NCBI GenBank assembly: GCA_964410625.1
Contig: CAYPHY010000014.1
Span: forward strand, 1 to 64,000
Direction: 5' to 3'
Length of the DNA stretch: 64,000 bases
Origin: CAYPHY01 sp964410625
GTDB taxonomy: Bacteria > Chloroflexota > Anaerolineae > Promineifilales > Promineifilaceae
Part shown: positions 43,425 to 51,757 of the stretch, piece by piece
Position numbering within the stretch: position 1 is the first letter of the stretch
How the letters are laid out: each line of letters begins with the position of its first letter
Notes under the pieces: model-generated
What the model was told of the DNA's origin: nothing
Databases searched by the model: none
Seen by the model: only the letters and a program-made list of their open reading frames with translations
Position numbers and translations under genes: made by a program

Positions 43425-44543
43425 TCACGCCGCTTCGGCGTATAACTGCTCGTACCGCTGGATAACCGTCGGCCAGCGATAATGTTCGCTGACCCACTCA
43501 TGGGCGCAATCCGCCAGCCGCGCCATCTCGCGCGGGTTAGCCAGCGACCATTGCAACTTGGCGCGTAAATCGGCCACATCGGCACTCTTAAAGAACACCG
43601 CCTGCTCAGGCAGGACCTCGCGGTTTTCAGGAATGTCGCTGGCGACCAGTGGCGTCTTCAATGCTGCCACTTCCAACAGGGTCGCCGCCATCGCCTCGTA
43701 AGTCGTGGGGAACACAAATATCCGCGACAGCGCGACGAGGCCAAACAATAAATCCTTATCGGCGATGAAACCGGCAAAGCGCACGCGGCCGTCGGCCAAC
43801 TCATGCAGCTTTTGCGTATACTCCGGCACCTGGCTCGTATCACCAACGACCAGGAGTTTAATATTTTCGCTCATCCCCTGCATCGCTTCCAGGACAAAGT
43901 GACAACCCTTGCGCGGTACAACGCGGCCAGCGGTAAAGATGATAAATTGACCGGGGACTAGATCATGTTCGGCCAACAGCGCCCGCGCCCGCGCCAGATC
44001 CGGCTTCAACTCATCAATGCCAATCGGCAGATAGATCACCGGTTTATTATACCGCGCTTCCAGGTAAAGCTTGTCCGGCTTGGAGACACTGGTACGCACG
44101 TTGGAGAGATGCATAAAGGGAATTTCAGTCAGGCGCAGCAGCGGCTTAAACTTACCCCACTTACTCAATTCCTCCGGCTCCTTGCCCAGCAAGCCGTGGG
44201 CGGTAGAGATAACCGGATAGCGCAGGCGCAGAATAGGCAAGACAAAGCAAGTCTCTACGCTGTGGACATTGATCAGATCATAATCCCCAAAGAAGAGGGC
44301 ATGGAGCGCGGAAAAGAGGAACAGCAAGGGAGCGTGGAAAAATTTCCCCGGCAGCGTGGGAATCCGCACCAACTTGATGCCAGGGATGACCACATCGGCC
44401 GCTACCTCGCGCTTGCTGACGTAGATGATCGGCTCAAAGCGTTCGCGATCAAAGCGGTGGGCGATCTTCTCCACCACCCCATCCACACCGAGCCGCGCAG
44501 GTAAGGCTTTAATTCCAATAAAGGCGATTTTCTTTTTCTTCAT
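43425..44543 (-). CDS. GT-B glycosyltransferase
   Basis: A 372-residue GT4-like enzyme. MKKKKIAFIGIKALPARLGV is followed by DGVVEKIA, where many relatives have GGVE. IIFTAGRVVPRKGCHFVLEAM is the donor-domain start. FPTTYEAMAATLLEVAALKT provides the E-x7-E donor motif. It is a cytoplasmic transferase for repeat-unit assembly. Its 3' end abuts the GTAGCGACAATCC hairpin. Confidence 0.86.
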   Translation of the reverse strand: MKKKKIAFIGIKALPARLGVDGVVEKIAHRFDRERFEPIIYVSKREVAADVVIPGIKLVRIPTLPGKFFHAPLLFLFSALHALFFGDYDLINVHSVETCFVLPILRLRYPVISTAHGLLGKEPEELSKWGKFKPLLRLTEIPFMHLSNVRTSVSKPDKLYLEARYNKPVIYLPIGIDELKPDLARARALLAEHDLVPGQFIIFTAGRVVPRKGCHFVLEAMQGMSENIKLLVVGDTSQVPEYTQKLHELADGRVRFAGFIADKDLLFGLVALSRIFVFPTTYEAMAATLLEVAALKTPLVASDIPENREVLPEQAVFFKSADVADLRAKLQWSLANPREMARLADCAHEWVSEHYRWPTVIQRYEQLYAEAA

Positions 44544-44619
44544 GGTGTCGTTACCAATACAACTGTTTTCAAAAATAGCTTAGACAGAACCACAATCGGC
44601 CGATTACTTGGCTGATTCA

Positions 44620-44677
44620 AACGCAAAGGCGCAGAGACGCAAGGAAAACGCCATGAACTCGCTGCACCTCTGCGTTA
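44620..44677. repeat. ACGCAAAGGCGCAGAGACGC hairpin
   Basis: AACGCAAAGGCGCAGAGACGC-type words face GCACCTCTGCGTT between two glycosyltransferase genes. A relative is at 48401-48463. Confidence 0.7.
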
Positions 44678-44694
44678 AATACTTTAGGTAGATT

Positions 44695-45969
44695 CTAAAC
44701 ATACTGACGTTCGACGGCCGCTGGCTGGCCGACTTCTAATCCCGGCAACACTCGCCGGTAGGCGGCCATTGTTTGCTCATAATGACTCTCTGGCCCGTTG
44801 ATTCGTTCCACCTGTTGGCGGCCGTTGCGCCCCATCTGGATCGCTTCCTGGCGATGGTCGAGTAGGAACTGCATCTTCCGCGCCAACTGTTGAGCGTTCC
44901 CCGGCTCAAAGAGCAAGCCGTTCCAGCCGTCGCGCACCTGTTCGGGAATGCCACCAATGGCTGCGCCGACAACCGGTGTGCCGGAGGCCAACGATTCAAT
45001 CACCGTCATCGAGTAATTTTCATACCACTCCGAAGGGACAACGGTAAAGGCCGCCCGTTTGACCACATCATTCAATTGGTCCGTGTTCAGATGTCCAAGA
45101 AAGCGCACGTTCGTCAGATTGTGGTCGGCGACAAATTGCTTCGCATCTTCTTCCAACTCCCCTGCCCCGGCGAGGTACAGTTGGGCGTTGGTCTTAAGGT
45201 GACGCATCGCTTCCAGCAGCGTTAGCACGCCTTTGACAGCAACCAGACGGCCGACATAAACAAAATAGTTTTCCGGCGCATAATAGGGCTGGAAGTTGTT
45301 CGGATTAATGAAATTGGGGATCGCCTCAATCGGCTTTTTGATCCCATGTTCGACCAGCTTATCGCGCAAGAAGCGACTTGGTGAGATAAATAGGTCAATA
45401 TTCGGCTCATAGAGGCCGAACACCTCATGGAAATACATCTCTAATCCGGCCAAAAAGCTGGCGGGGAGTGAACCACGCTTGCAACGCTGGCGGACGATGT
45501 TGTAATAGCGATGGCCTTTACAATTTTCACAGATGCGGCCGTGCGAAACAAAAGTCGTATTCGGGCAGACCATCTTGTAATCGTGCAACGTATGGACAAC
45601 CGGTAGACCGGCCGCTTTCAGTGGCGGCAAGATCGAGGTAGACATCTCGTGGATGAAGCCGTGAATGTGAACGAGGTCGGGCTTCGTGTCGGCGACGATC
45701 TGCTCTACCTTACGCTTAGCCTCGCGGGAATAGAGGATCCGTTCGGTCACACGCAGCTTCGGTTTCACCCCCGGCTTCGCCAGCTCTGTCGGAAAATCAA
45801 TGTAGCTGGGAAAGTACCCCTCGTACTCGGATGGCAGGTTCTTCGGATGGGCCATTGTGAAGGGAATGACCTCATGCCCATGCGCCTCCAACAGATCGGA
45901 AAGGTCAAAGAAGCACCGTTCCCCCCCGCCGCGCAGATAGTTAAAGCTATTGATCATCAAGACTTTCAT
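44695..45969 (-). CDS. GT-B glycosyltransferase (group 1)
   Basis: A 424-residue GT4 enzyme. NSFNYLRGGGERCFFDLSD is the acceptor-domain start, and FVYVGRLVAVKGVLTLLEAM and SEWYENYSMTVIESLASGTP mark the donor domain. A cysteine-containing loop (ICENCKGHRYY...RCKRGS) near residue 140 is typical of one subgroup of these enzymes and may bind a metal. An AGGAAACAGC ribosome site is well placed. It should act in glycan repeat-unit assembly. Confidence 0.88.
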   Translation of the reverse strand: MKVLMINSFNYLRGGGERCFFDLSDLLEAHGHEVIPFTMAHPKNLPSEYEGYFPSYIDFPTELAKPGVKPKLRVTERILYSREAKRKVEQIVADTKPDLVHIHGFIHEMSTSILPPLKAAGLPVVHTLHDYKMVCPNTTFVSHGRICENCKGHRYYNIVRQRCKRGSLPASFLAGLEMYFHEVFGLYEPNIDLFISPSRFLRDKLVEHGIKKPIEAIPNFINPNNFQPYYAPENYFVYVGRLVAVKGVLTLLEAMRHLKTNAQLYLAGAGELEEDAKQFVADHNLTNVRFLGHLNTDQLNDVVKRAAFTVVPSEWYENYSMTVIESLASGTPVVGAAIGGIPEQVRDGWNGLLFEPGNAQQLARKMQFLLDHRQEAIQMGRNGRQQVERINGPESHYEQTMAAYRRVLPGLEVGQPAAVERQYV

Positions 45970-45984
45970 GCTGTTTCCTGCGGG

Positions 45985-46050
45985 ATAGTGGATAGTTGTC
46001 AGTGGCTAGTGGATAGTAGATAGATACTCGCCACTATTCACTAACCACTA
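45985..46050. repeat. AGTGGATAGTTGTCAGTGG hairpin overlapping a stop codon
   Basis: GATAGTGGATAGTTGTCAGT and GGCTAGTGGATAGTAG face CACTATTCACTAACCACTA. The right arm encodes the last residues and TAG of the small sulfotransferase gene (stop at 46034), so the repeat forms that gene's C-terminus. Confidence 0.78.
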
Positions 46051-46666
46051 ATTCCTTGCGGTTGCGATAGAGGCTGGGATCAACGACGGCGGCCATTGCC
46101 TCAGTATCCAGCTTGCCACCTAAGAAGTCATTGATGCGGCCGATCTCCGGCATCGGGTTCGCCAGCAAGTCGGCATAACGGGTGAAAAGCACCTGCATGT
46201 GGGGCTGTTTTGCCATCCAGCTTTCGATTCCCGCCAGATGCTTCTTGAACAACGCTTCCACTTGGGCGTCATCCATCTGATCGGGGTCTTCGCCACGATT
46301 GATGATCATCTTGCGCTGAGAGGCCAATATCTCCGGGATGTCGCGGCGAATGAAGACGACGCGATACTCATATCCGGCCGGTAAGTATTGCAATAGATAG
46401 GAAATAACCTTGACGACCTTACCTTGTGCCTCCGGCAACCAGGCGGTATCCCCCTTGTCCAGTTGCTTGACGCGCTCAAATTCGTAATAGCCCTTGGGGT
46501 TATCAATATCGGCCGTGCGTAGCTCATCGGTCAACGGCTGGATACCGCCCGCTTCCAGCATCTTCATCATCATCGAAGTCCCGGAGCGCGGCAGCCCGGA
46601 GACGATGGTGATCGCTTGCTTCTGTTGCTTGTGGTTGGACTTGAAGCGTCCCAAAAATCGGTTCAT
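46034..46666 (-). CDS. Small sulfotransferase-like protein
   Basis: About 210 residues from the ATG at 46666; an upstream in-frame ATG (46705) lies inside a dispersed repeat and is unlikely. ITIVSGLPRSGTSMMMKMLE is the P-loop, NPKGYYEFERVKQLDKG follows, and VFIRRDIPEILASQRKMI is the 3'-phosphate-type motif. It is shorter than most sulfotransferases (250-350). The final LVVSE and stop are encoded by a repeat arm, so the original C-terminus may have been replaced. The acceptor is unknown. Confidence 0.75.
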   Translation of the reverse strand: MNRFLGRFKSNHKQQKQAITIVSGLPRSGTSMMMKMLEAGGIQPLTDELRTADIDNPKGYYEFERVKQLDKGDTAWLPEAQGKVVKVISYLLQYLPAGYEYRVVFIRRDIPEILASQRKMIINRGEDPDQMDDAQVEALFKKHLAGIESWMAKQPHMQVLFTRYADLLANPMPEIGRINDFLGGKLDTEAMAAVVDPSLYRNRKELVVSE

Positions 46667-46675
46667 TACTTTTTG

Positions 46676-46754
46676 TTTTTTCGACACGAATTTCACGAAT
46701 GGCACGAATACATTAGCAAATCATTCGTGATATTCGTGTCATTCGTGTCAAAAA
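46676..46754. repeat. Long inverted repeat, TCGACACGAAT family
   Basis: Iterated TTCGACACGAATTTCACGAA and TGGCACGAAT face ATTCGTGATATTCGTGTC and ATTCGTGTCAAAA. This is the fullest copy of the family, in the sulfatase-sulfotransferase gap. Confidence 0.88.
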
Positions 46755-46756
46755 TA

Positions 46757-48133
46757 TTATTCAACGTAGCCCAGCTTCTTTAAATGTTCTGCCAGTCCCG
46801 CCATTTCCGCTTCGCTCATCTCGTCTGTCATGGAAACGGCCGACTGCTGCCCTTGTTGCAGATGTTGTTCGATCAGGCGGCGCATCTCGGCCGCCTTTTG
46901 CGGCATGGATTTTGCCAAATTCTTCGTTTCTTCGGGGTCGGAAGCCAGATCATAGAGTTCTTCCGGCACACTGCTGTTCTCGGCGTCATAGGCATATTTC
47001 CAGCCCTGGTAGCGCACGCCGTAGAAGCTCGATGGTTGGTGGGAGTTCTGGCAAGTTTCGATGAAGGCCGGAAGTGGGGCCAGGGCGTCCCCTTCGATGA
47101 AGGGCAGCAGGCTGCGGCCGTCGGCCGTTTCGGGGATGTCCTCGCCCAACCCGGCCAGGTCGAGGATGGTGGGCATAATGTCAATCTGCCGAACCTGCTC
47201 ATCAATCACTTGTCCGGCGGCCGAACCCTTGTGGCCGGCGACCACAAAGGGAACACGCACCAACGAATCATAGACATGGTAGCCATGCCCGGTCATCGTC
47301 GCCAGCGGGCTGCCTACCAGCCCCAGGCGATGTAACAGGCGGGTGGTTGTAAACCAGGACTCGCGCAAGGAGGCAATCGCCTTGCGCCGCCGCTTGACCC
47401 ACACACTCTTTGAACTATTCGACGCGCTGCCGGTCAGCGACTTTTTGACAAATTCCACCCGCGCCTCAACGCTGTTTTCCGGGATTTTTTCGCCATGATC
47501 GCCGGTGACAATCACAATTGTGTTGTCGTCCAATGCCGCAAATAGCTCGCCTAACCGCGCATCGTAGCTGCTGATCGCCCGGTCATACTCCGTCTTGCCA
47601 TATTCCGCACTGTTGTATTGTGGCAAAATCTGGCGCGGCCGATGCACCCCCCAGAGGTGAAGATAAGTAAACCAAGGCCCGTTCAATTCCCGGTTGCGAA
47701 AACGCGCGATCAATTCATCGCCCCAGGCTCCCAAGAATGGGGCTTGCACGCCATCGCGGAACTCATAATGGTCGAAGCCCCGATTCAAACGATAAAAAGC
47801 GTTCAGGGGGCCGGTTGCTTCGGCATAGGTATGGTAGCCATTGGCCGACAGGATTTCCGCCAGCAATGGGACTTGATCAGCCACCCGCGCCCCTACCATC
47901 GCCCGCACCCCATGTCTGTTGGGATACATACCGCTAAACATGGTGGTCATACAGGGGATGGTCATTGAGTTGGCGGTGATCAGATGGGAAAAAAGGGTTC
48001 CCCGCTGCGCCAGGGCTTGCAGGTTCGGCGTGCGCGCACTGCGGTCGGCGTCAAAGGCGCGATCGGCGCGTAAGCAATCAATGACAATCAGTAAAATATT
48101 AGGCTTGCTTGAAGCCGGCTTGTTTGAAGCCAT
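46757..48133 (-). CDS. Sulfatase-fold hydrolase (alkaline phosphatase superfamily)
   Basis: A 458-residue protein with sulfatase-family layout: ILLIVIDCLRADR (Asp19 metal ligand), FSGMYPNRHGVRA, IVIVTGDHGEKIPE (late metal site) and VRQIDIMPTILDLAG. The nucleophile block reads MTIPCMTTMFSG, so Thr58 stands where true sulfatases have the formylglycine Cys or Ser of C/S-x-P-x-R, and the Arg is Met. It may therefore be a phosphodiesterase/phosphotransferase-type member, or use Thr directly. No signal peptide is seen. A GAGGTAGA lies upstream. It heads the whole minus-strand glycan array, so it could modify the glycan or its precursor, but the substrate is unknown. Confidence 0.8.
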   Translation of the reverse strand: MASNKPASSKPNILLIVIDCLRADRAFDADRSARTPNLQALAQRGTLFSHLITANSMTIPCMTTMFSGMYPNRHGVRAMVGARVADQVPLLAEILSANGYHTYAEATGPLNAFYRLNRGFDHYEFRDGVQAPFLGAWGDELIARFRNRELNGPWFTYLHLWGVHRPRQILPQYNSAEYGKTEYDRAISSYDARLGELFAALDDNTIVIVTGDHGEKIPENSVEARVEFVKKSLTGSASNSSKSVWVKRRRKAIASLRESWFTTTRLLHRLGLVGSPLATMTGHGYHVYDSLVRVPFVVAGHKGSAAGQVIDEQVRQIDIMPTILDLAGLGEDIPETADGRSLLPFIEGDALAPLPAFIETCQNSHQPSSFYGVRYQGWKYAYDAENSSVPEELYDLASDPEETKNLAKSMPQKAAEMRRLIEQHLQQGQQSAVSMTDEMSEAEMAGLAEHLKKLGYVE

Positions 48134-48636
48134 TCAATCTACCTCTACTTGCGATTCTAAACTCTTTTTAGAACGCCTCCAAGACGGCCGTTCGCCTGGT
48201 TGGCGGCCGAATGCTCCATACATTGGAGGCTCTATTGATCACGCAGAAGGGCTAGGCGATAAACACGGCTGCCTGACCAAAGCCCGACAGCCGCGATCCA
48301 CCCACTACCATTAAAATGAAGCTCAAAAGAGCAAATCACTCACTGTTATAGTAGTTTAGAAGACTTACGATCAACCTGAAGGCTGAAAATGCAAGCGGCT
48401 CACGCAAAGCACGCTACGACGCAAAGTATAAAACAGTTAGCGACCTTTGCGTCTTTGCGTGAGGCAAAACAAAGCATGACATTCCAGGGAAGATAACGCA
48501 ACCTTTAGGACAGTATTGCGTAATGTCTATCAGAAAAATCGCCTGAGTAATGAAAGCCTCTGGGGCCTAAGTTTTGGCTCTTGCCTGATAATTACAGCAA
48601 GACCTCAGAGGTATATTGAGTGGAGGGCAATCTACC
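48134..48636. other. Divergent intergenic region with two repeats
   Basis: About 500 bases between the minus-strand glycan array and the plus-strand LiaF-like gene. It should hold promoters in both directions, though none can be assigned with confidence. It contains an ACGCAAAG hairpin (48401-48463) and an ACCTCTGAGGT-type hairpin (48553-48613) just before the plus-strand ribosome site. Confidence 0.55.
48401..48463. repeat. CACGCAAAGCACGC hairpin
   Basis: CACGCAAAGCACGCTACGAC and GCAAAG face CTTTGCGTCTTTGCGTGAG. It is the same family as 44620-44677. Confidence 0.75.
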
Positions 48637-49689
48637 ATGTCTGACAACATTAAATCATTAGATGAAAAGCCGATGTCATCACGGCGGCAGAGTCGTTCTA
48701 TCTTGTGGCCTATTTTACTGATCGGTGGCGGCGTTCTGCTGCTGCTCAGCAATATCGGTGTGGTTTCTGGTTTGAATTGGGCGGCCGCCTGGCGGCTTTG
48801 GCCGCTGCTGTTGATTTTCATCGGCCTGGATGTGATCCTGCAACAGGCCTCCCCGCCAACCGGCACGCTGCTCAGCGGCCTGGTTGGGGTGGCGGCCGTT
48901 GCCGTCTTTGGTTATGTCCTGTTCACCGGCAATGTACTGTGGGGAGCAGCCGTTCCCGAAGACGCCAACGAGCCGCGTATTGAAACCTTTGAACTTCCCG
49001 CCGCCGGAATTGAATCGGCCGAGATCACGCTCGACCTGGGCAACTCGGCAACAGAGGTACATCCGCTGCAAGGGGACACCAATCTGATTGATGGCTCGAT
49101 CTATACCAGCGGCGAGCTTAAATTTGATACCGAGGTAGAGGACGGCCACGCCGAGGTAGTTGTTGGCGAAGATAATGTAAGCTGGTTCTTTAACCCCTCC
49201 GCCTGGTTCAGCGATGAACCCGGCCAAACGTGGCAGTTTAATCTGAACACTGATATTCCAACCGATTTGCGAATTGACATGGGCAATAGCTCGGCGACGG
49301 CCGAACTTGGAGCGCTGACCCTCACCTACCTGCGAGTGGAAGGGGGCAATGGTTCCCTTCGCGCGGTCTTACCGCCAGGAAATTACGAGGCTGATATTGA
49401 CAGCAGTAATGGTTCAATGCGCTTTTCTCTACCGGAAAGCGGCGAACAAGTGATGAATGTGGAAAGCGGAAACGGCAGTATCACGCTCTTCTTGCCTACA
49501 AACATGGAGGCGCGAATTGAGTTTGATGAGGGGAATGGCGGCATCAATGTGGATGGTTCACGCTTCAGCCTAGTCCGTGGAGACGATGACGACGGCGTCT
49601 ATGAGACAGCCAACTACGGTACGGCGGCCGACCGCATCACCCTGGAAGTTGATTCAGGCAACGGCAGCATCTCCATCCTCGAACCCTAA
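48637..49689 (+). CDS. LiaF/toast-rack-type membrane protein
   Basis: 350 residues from the ATG at 48637, supported by GGAGGG 9 bases upstream (an earlier TTG is not needed). The N-terminal half has three or four hydrophobic helices (LWPILLIGGGVLLLLSNIGV, then LWPLLLIFIGLDVIL), matching LiaI-LiaF-like/DUF5668 membrane segments. The second half is a soluble beta-repeat region with recurring GNGS/SNGS turns (GNGSLRAVL, SNGSMRFSL, GNGSITLFL, SGNGSISIL), typical of DUF4097/toast-rack domains. LiaF-like proteins sense or damp cell-envelope stress. No sensor kinase is adjacent. It is the first gene reading away from the glycan array. Confidence 0.78.
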   Translation: MSDNIKSLDEKPMSSRRQSRSILWPILLIGGGVLLLLSNIGVVSGLNWAAAWRLWPLLLIFIGLDVILQQASPPTGTLLSGLVGVAAVAVFGYVLFTGNVLWGAAVPEDANEPRIETFELPAAGIESAEITLDLGNSATEVHPLQGDTNLIDGSIYTSGELKFDTEVEDGHAEVVVGEDNVSWFFNPSAWFSDEPGQTWQFNLNTDIPTDLRIDMGNSSATAELGALTLTYLRVEGGNGSLRAVLPPGNYEADIDSSNGSMRFSLPESGEQVMNVESGNGSITLFLPTNMEARIEFDEGNGGINVDGSRFSLVRGDDDDGVYETANYGTAADRITLEVDSGNGSISILEP

Positions 49690-49702
49690 CCTCTTCTACT
49701 TA

Positions 49703-49750
49703 TAGAAACCGGGTTTCTTGAGCAACGCAGTTGCCGAAACCCGGTTTCTA
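49703..49750. terminator. AGAAACCCGGTTTCT hairpin between convergent genes
   Basis: TAGAAACCGGGTTTC (49703-49717) and GAAACCCGGTTTCTA (49736-49750) form a perfect 15-bp stem between the plus-strand LiaF-like gene and the minus-strand gmk. It is a copy of a dispersed palindrome. Its position suggests a shared two-way stop, although no U-tract follows. Confidence 0.6.
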
Positions 49751-49755
49751 GGATT

Positions 49756-50376
49756 CTACAGCAAGATTGGCTGCTGATTCACCCGACACGACTCCGCTTC
49801 AACGATGCTTAAGATCTGCTCCACAGCTTTCTCTTGCTCATCCTCATCGTTGACCACGCAGTAGTCAAACTCATTGATACGTTTCATCTCTTGCACGGCC
49901 GTTGCTATTCGCAAGTTTAAACCCTCGCCGGAATCAGATTGTCGTTGCCTCAATCTCTTCGCCAACGCCTCGCGGCTATCGGTGGTTAAAAAAATCGAGA
50001 TCGCCGTCGGCAGTAATTTGCGTACCGTCGCCGCCCCCTGCACGTCTACACGCAAGATTACATGCTTGCCATATTCAATGGCTTCTCGAATTTGCTTTTT
50101 GGGAATCCCCTTAAAATCATTATAGACGAGCGCGTACTCCAACAACTCATTCTCGTTGATCATCCGCGCAAACTCATCGCTACTAACAAAGAAGTAGTCA
50201 CGACCTTCGACCTCCCCTTCTCTTGGCGGTCTCGTTGTTGCCGTCACCACAAAGCGAAAATCGTCCGGCCGTCGCTCCAAGATCATCTGGGCAATTGTAT
50301 CTTTGCCCACCCCGGAAGGGCCGGAGAGAATAATCAACCGCGGGTAACGTTGGCAGCCCGTAAAATCCATTGCCAT
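49756..50376 (-). CDS. gmk: Guanylate kinase
   Basis: A 206-residue guanylate kinase of normal length. LIILSGPSGVGKDTIAQMIL is the P-loop (with Asp where Ser or Gly is usual). TATTRPPREGEVEGRDYFFV and RVDVQGAATVRK are the GMP-binding signatures. It phosphorylates GMP to GDP. It has no rpoZ partner here and reads towards the LiaF-like gene. Start at Met1 or Met3 cannot be separated. Confidence 0.93.
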   Translation of the reverse strand: MAMDFTGCQRYPRLIILSGPSGVGKDTIAQMILERRPDDFRFVVTATTRPPREGEVEGRDYFFVSSDEFARMINENELLEYALVYNDFKGIPKKQIREAIEYGKHVILRVDVQGAATVRKLLPTAISIFLTTDSREALAKRLRQRQSDSGEGLNLRIATAVQEMKRINEFDYCVVNDEDEQEKAVEQILSIVEAESCRVNQQPILL

Positions 50377-50574
50377 AGCATCATTACCTTTCTACAATAC
50401 GAAGTATAATTCGGGTTCGATAGGAACCACTGCTAAAAACGGATCGGCAAGAGTTGCACGGACTTTCTGCTTCTTATCCGTGTTCATCCGTCCAATCCGT
50501 AATGGAGTTTGAAACTCCGAACTGAGATCAGCTACGATTTTATCAAACTTTTTTTTAAGAGATAAAGCAGCGCC

Positions 50575-50946
50575 ATGCCACTCTATGAATATATCTGCCA
50601 AAATTGTCACCGCCGGGTGCGCCTCTTTTTCTCCTATGCGGAGTATGACAAGGCCGAGCCAACCTGTCCCCATTGCCAGAGCAAGCAGTTGAAGCGGCGC
50701 GTCGGCCGCGTTGCCCTGGGTAAATCAGAGGATGCGCGGCTGGACTCACTGATGGACGACCCCGCCCTTGCCTCGCTGGATGAAGAAGACCCGCGTGCCG
50801 TCGGCCGTTTCATGCGCAAGATGAGCGAAGAGATGGGGGAGGACATGGGCGAGGAGTTTAACGAGGTAGTCGGCCGCCTGGAAAGCGGCGAATCGCCTGA
50901 ATCCATCGAACAATCCATGCCCGACCTAGGAGATGATGGCTTGTAG
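50575..50946 (+). CDS. FmdB-like zinc ribbon protein
   Basis: A 123-residue protein. MPLYEYICQNC begins the FmdB zinc ribbon, with Cys8, Cys11, Cys31 and Cys34 (CPHC) as ligands. The rest is an acidic, Met-rich helical region (MRKMSEEMGEDMGEEFNEVV), as in many FmdB-family regulatory-type proteins. The exact role is unknown; such proteins are linked to formamidase regulation only by name. It is read divergently from gmk. Confidence 0.85.
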   Translation: MPLYEYICQNCHRRVRLFFSYAEYDKAEPTCPHCQSKQLKRRVGRVALGKSEDARLDSLMDDPALASLDEEDPRAVGRFMRKMSEEMGEDMGEEFNEVVGRLESGESPESIEQSMPDLGDDGL

Positions 50947-51060
50947 GGGCAGGTCTTGTGCCTGCCCTCCATGCCCATAAACCACATTGACCACGTTGGA
51001 TGTCGTGGACAAATACGTTGGACAAATACTTTGGGCAACCACAAGGGTTGCCCCTACGGG
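50947..51060. repeat. GGGCAGGTCTTGTGCCTGCC and GGGCAACCACAAGGGTTGCCC repeats
   Basis: Two compact palindromes, GGGCAGG..CCTGCCC (50947-50966) and GGGCAACC..GGTTGCCC (51031-51051), flank short direct repeats GGACAAATACGTTGGACAAA. They lie between the convergent FmdB-like and tmk genes and may end both transcripts. Confidence 0.7.
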
Positions 51061-51681
51061 TTACGCGCCTTCTAGTCGCTGCAATACCACTGCCCGAATA
51101 TCTTCTTGCACTTCCTCGGCCGTGCGGTCGGCGTCAATGATGCACCAACGTCCCATATCGGCGCGAACCAGTTCATGGTACCCTTGCCGCACGCGCTCGT
51201 GAAAGGCCAACTCTTCCAGATCGAGCCGGTTCATCTCTGCCCCCCACCGTCGCCGCCGCTCCAGGCCGCGTTCCACCGGTATATCGAGCAAAATAGTTAA
51301 ATCAGGCTTCAGGCCACCGGTAGCAAAGTTTGTAATCACCTGTAAATCATCCAGGTCCAGGCCGCGGCCGAATCCCTGATAGGCGAGCGTGCTATCAGCA
51401 TAGCGATCACACAAGACAATTTTGCCCGCCTCCAGCACCGGACGAATGACCTCCTGCACCAACTGCGCCCGCGAGGCGGAGTAGAGCAATAGCTCCGTCG
51501 GTGCTGCCATCGTCGTATTTTCAACATCGTGGAGACAGTTGCGGATTTGATCGCCGATCACCGTCCCCCCCGGTTCGCGCGTAACTAAAATATCAAACCC
51601 ACGTTCGGCCAGGAAGGGAGCCAACCGGGCAAGCTGGCTCGATTTTCCACTACCTTCAGGACCTTCAAATGTGATAAACAT
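51061..51681 (-). CDS. tmk: Thymidylate kinase
   Basis: A 206-residue dTMP kinase of normal length. ITFEGPEGSGKSSQLARLA is the P-loop, VTREPGGTVIGDQIRN is the family signature, and DRYADSTLAYQGFGRGL is the TMP-binding DR(Y/F) segment. The lid reads ERRRRWGAEMNR. It converts dTMP to dTDP. The upstream R3H gene reads in the same direction. Confidence 0.95.
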   Translation of the reverse strand: MFITFEGPEGSGKSSQLARLAPFLAERGFDILVTREPGGTVIGDQIRNCLHDVENTTMAAPTELLLYSASRAQLVQEVIRPVLEAGKIVLCDRYADSTLAYQGFGRGLDLDDLQVITNFATGGLKPDLTILLDIPVERGLERRRRWGAEMNRLDLEELAFHERVRQGYHELVRADMGRWCIIDADRTAEEVQEDIRAVVLQRLEGA

Positions 51682-51684
51682 AAC

Positions 51685-51757
51685 AAGTGGAGAGTGGGGA
51701 GTGGGGAGTGGAGAGTAAAGAGTTATTAATCACTCTCCACTTCCCACTCTTCACTAG
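51685..51757. repeat. GAGTGGGGAGTGGGGAGTGG heptamer hairpin
   Basis: AGTGGAGAGTGGGGAGTGGG faces CACTCTCCACTTCCCACTC. The right arm forms the stop codon of the R3H-ATPase gene (51754-51756). The words resemble the short tandem heptamers (STRR) known from filamentous cyanobacteria. Confidence 0.82.

Noticed and set aside
48637..49689. Two-component or phage-shock operon with the LiaF-like gene
   Set aside because: No histidine kinase, response regulator or PspA gene is adjacent. The neighbours are gmk and the glycan array.
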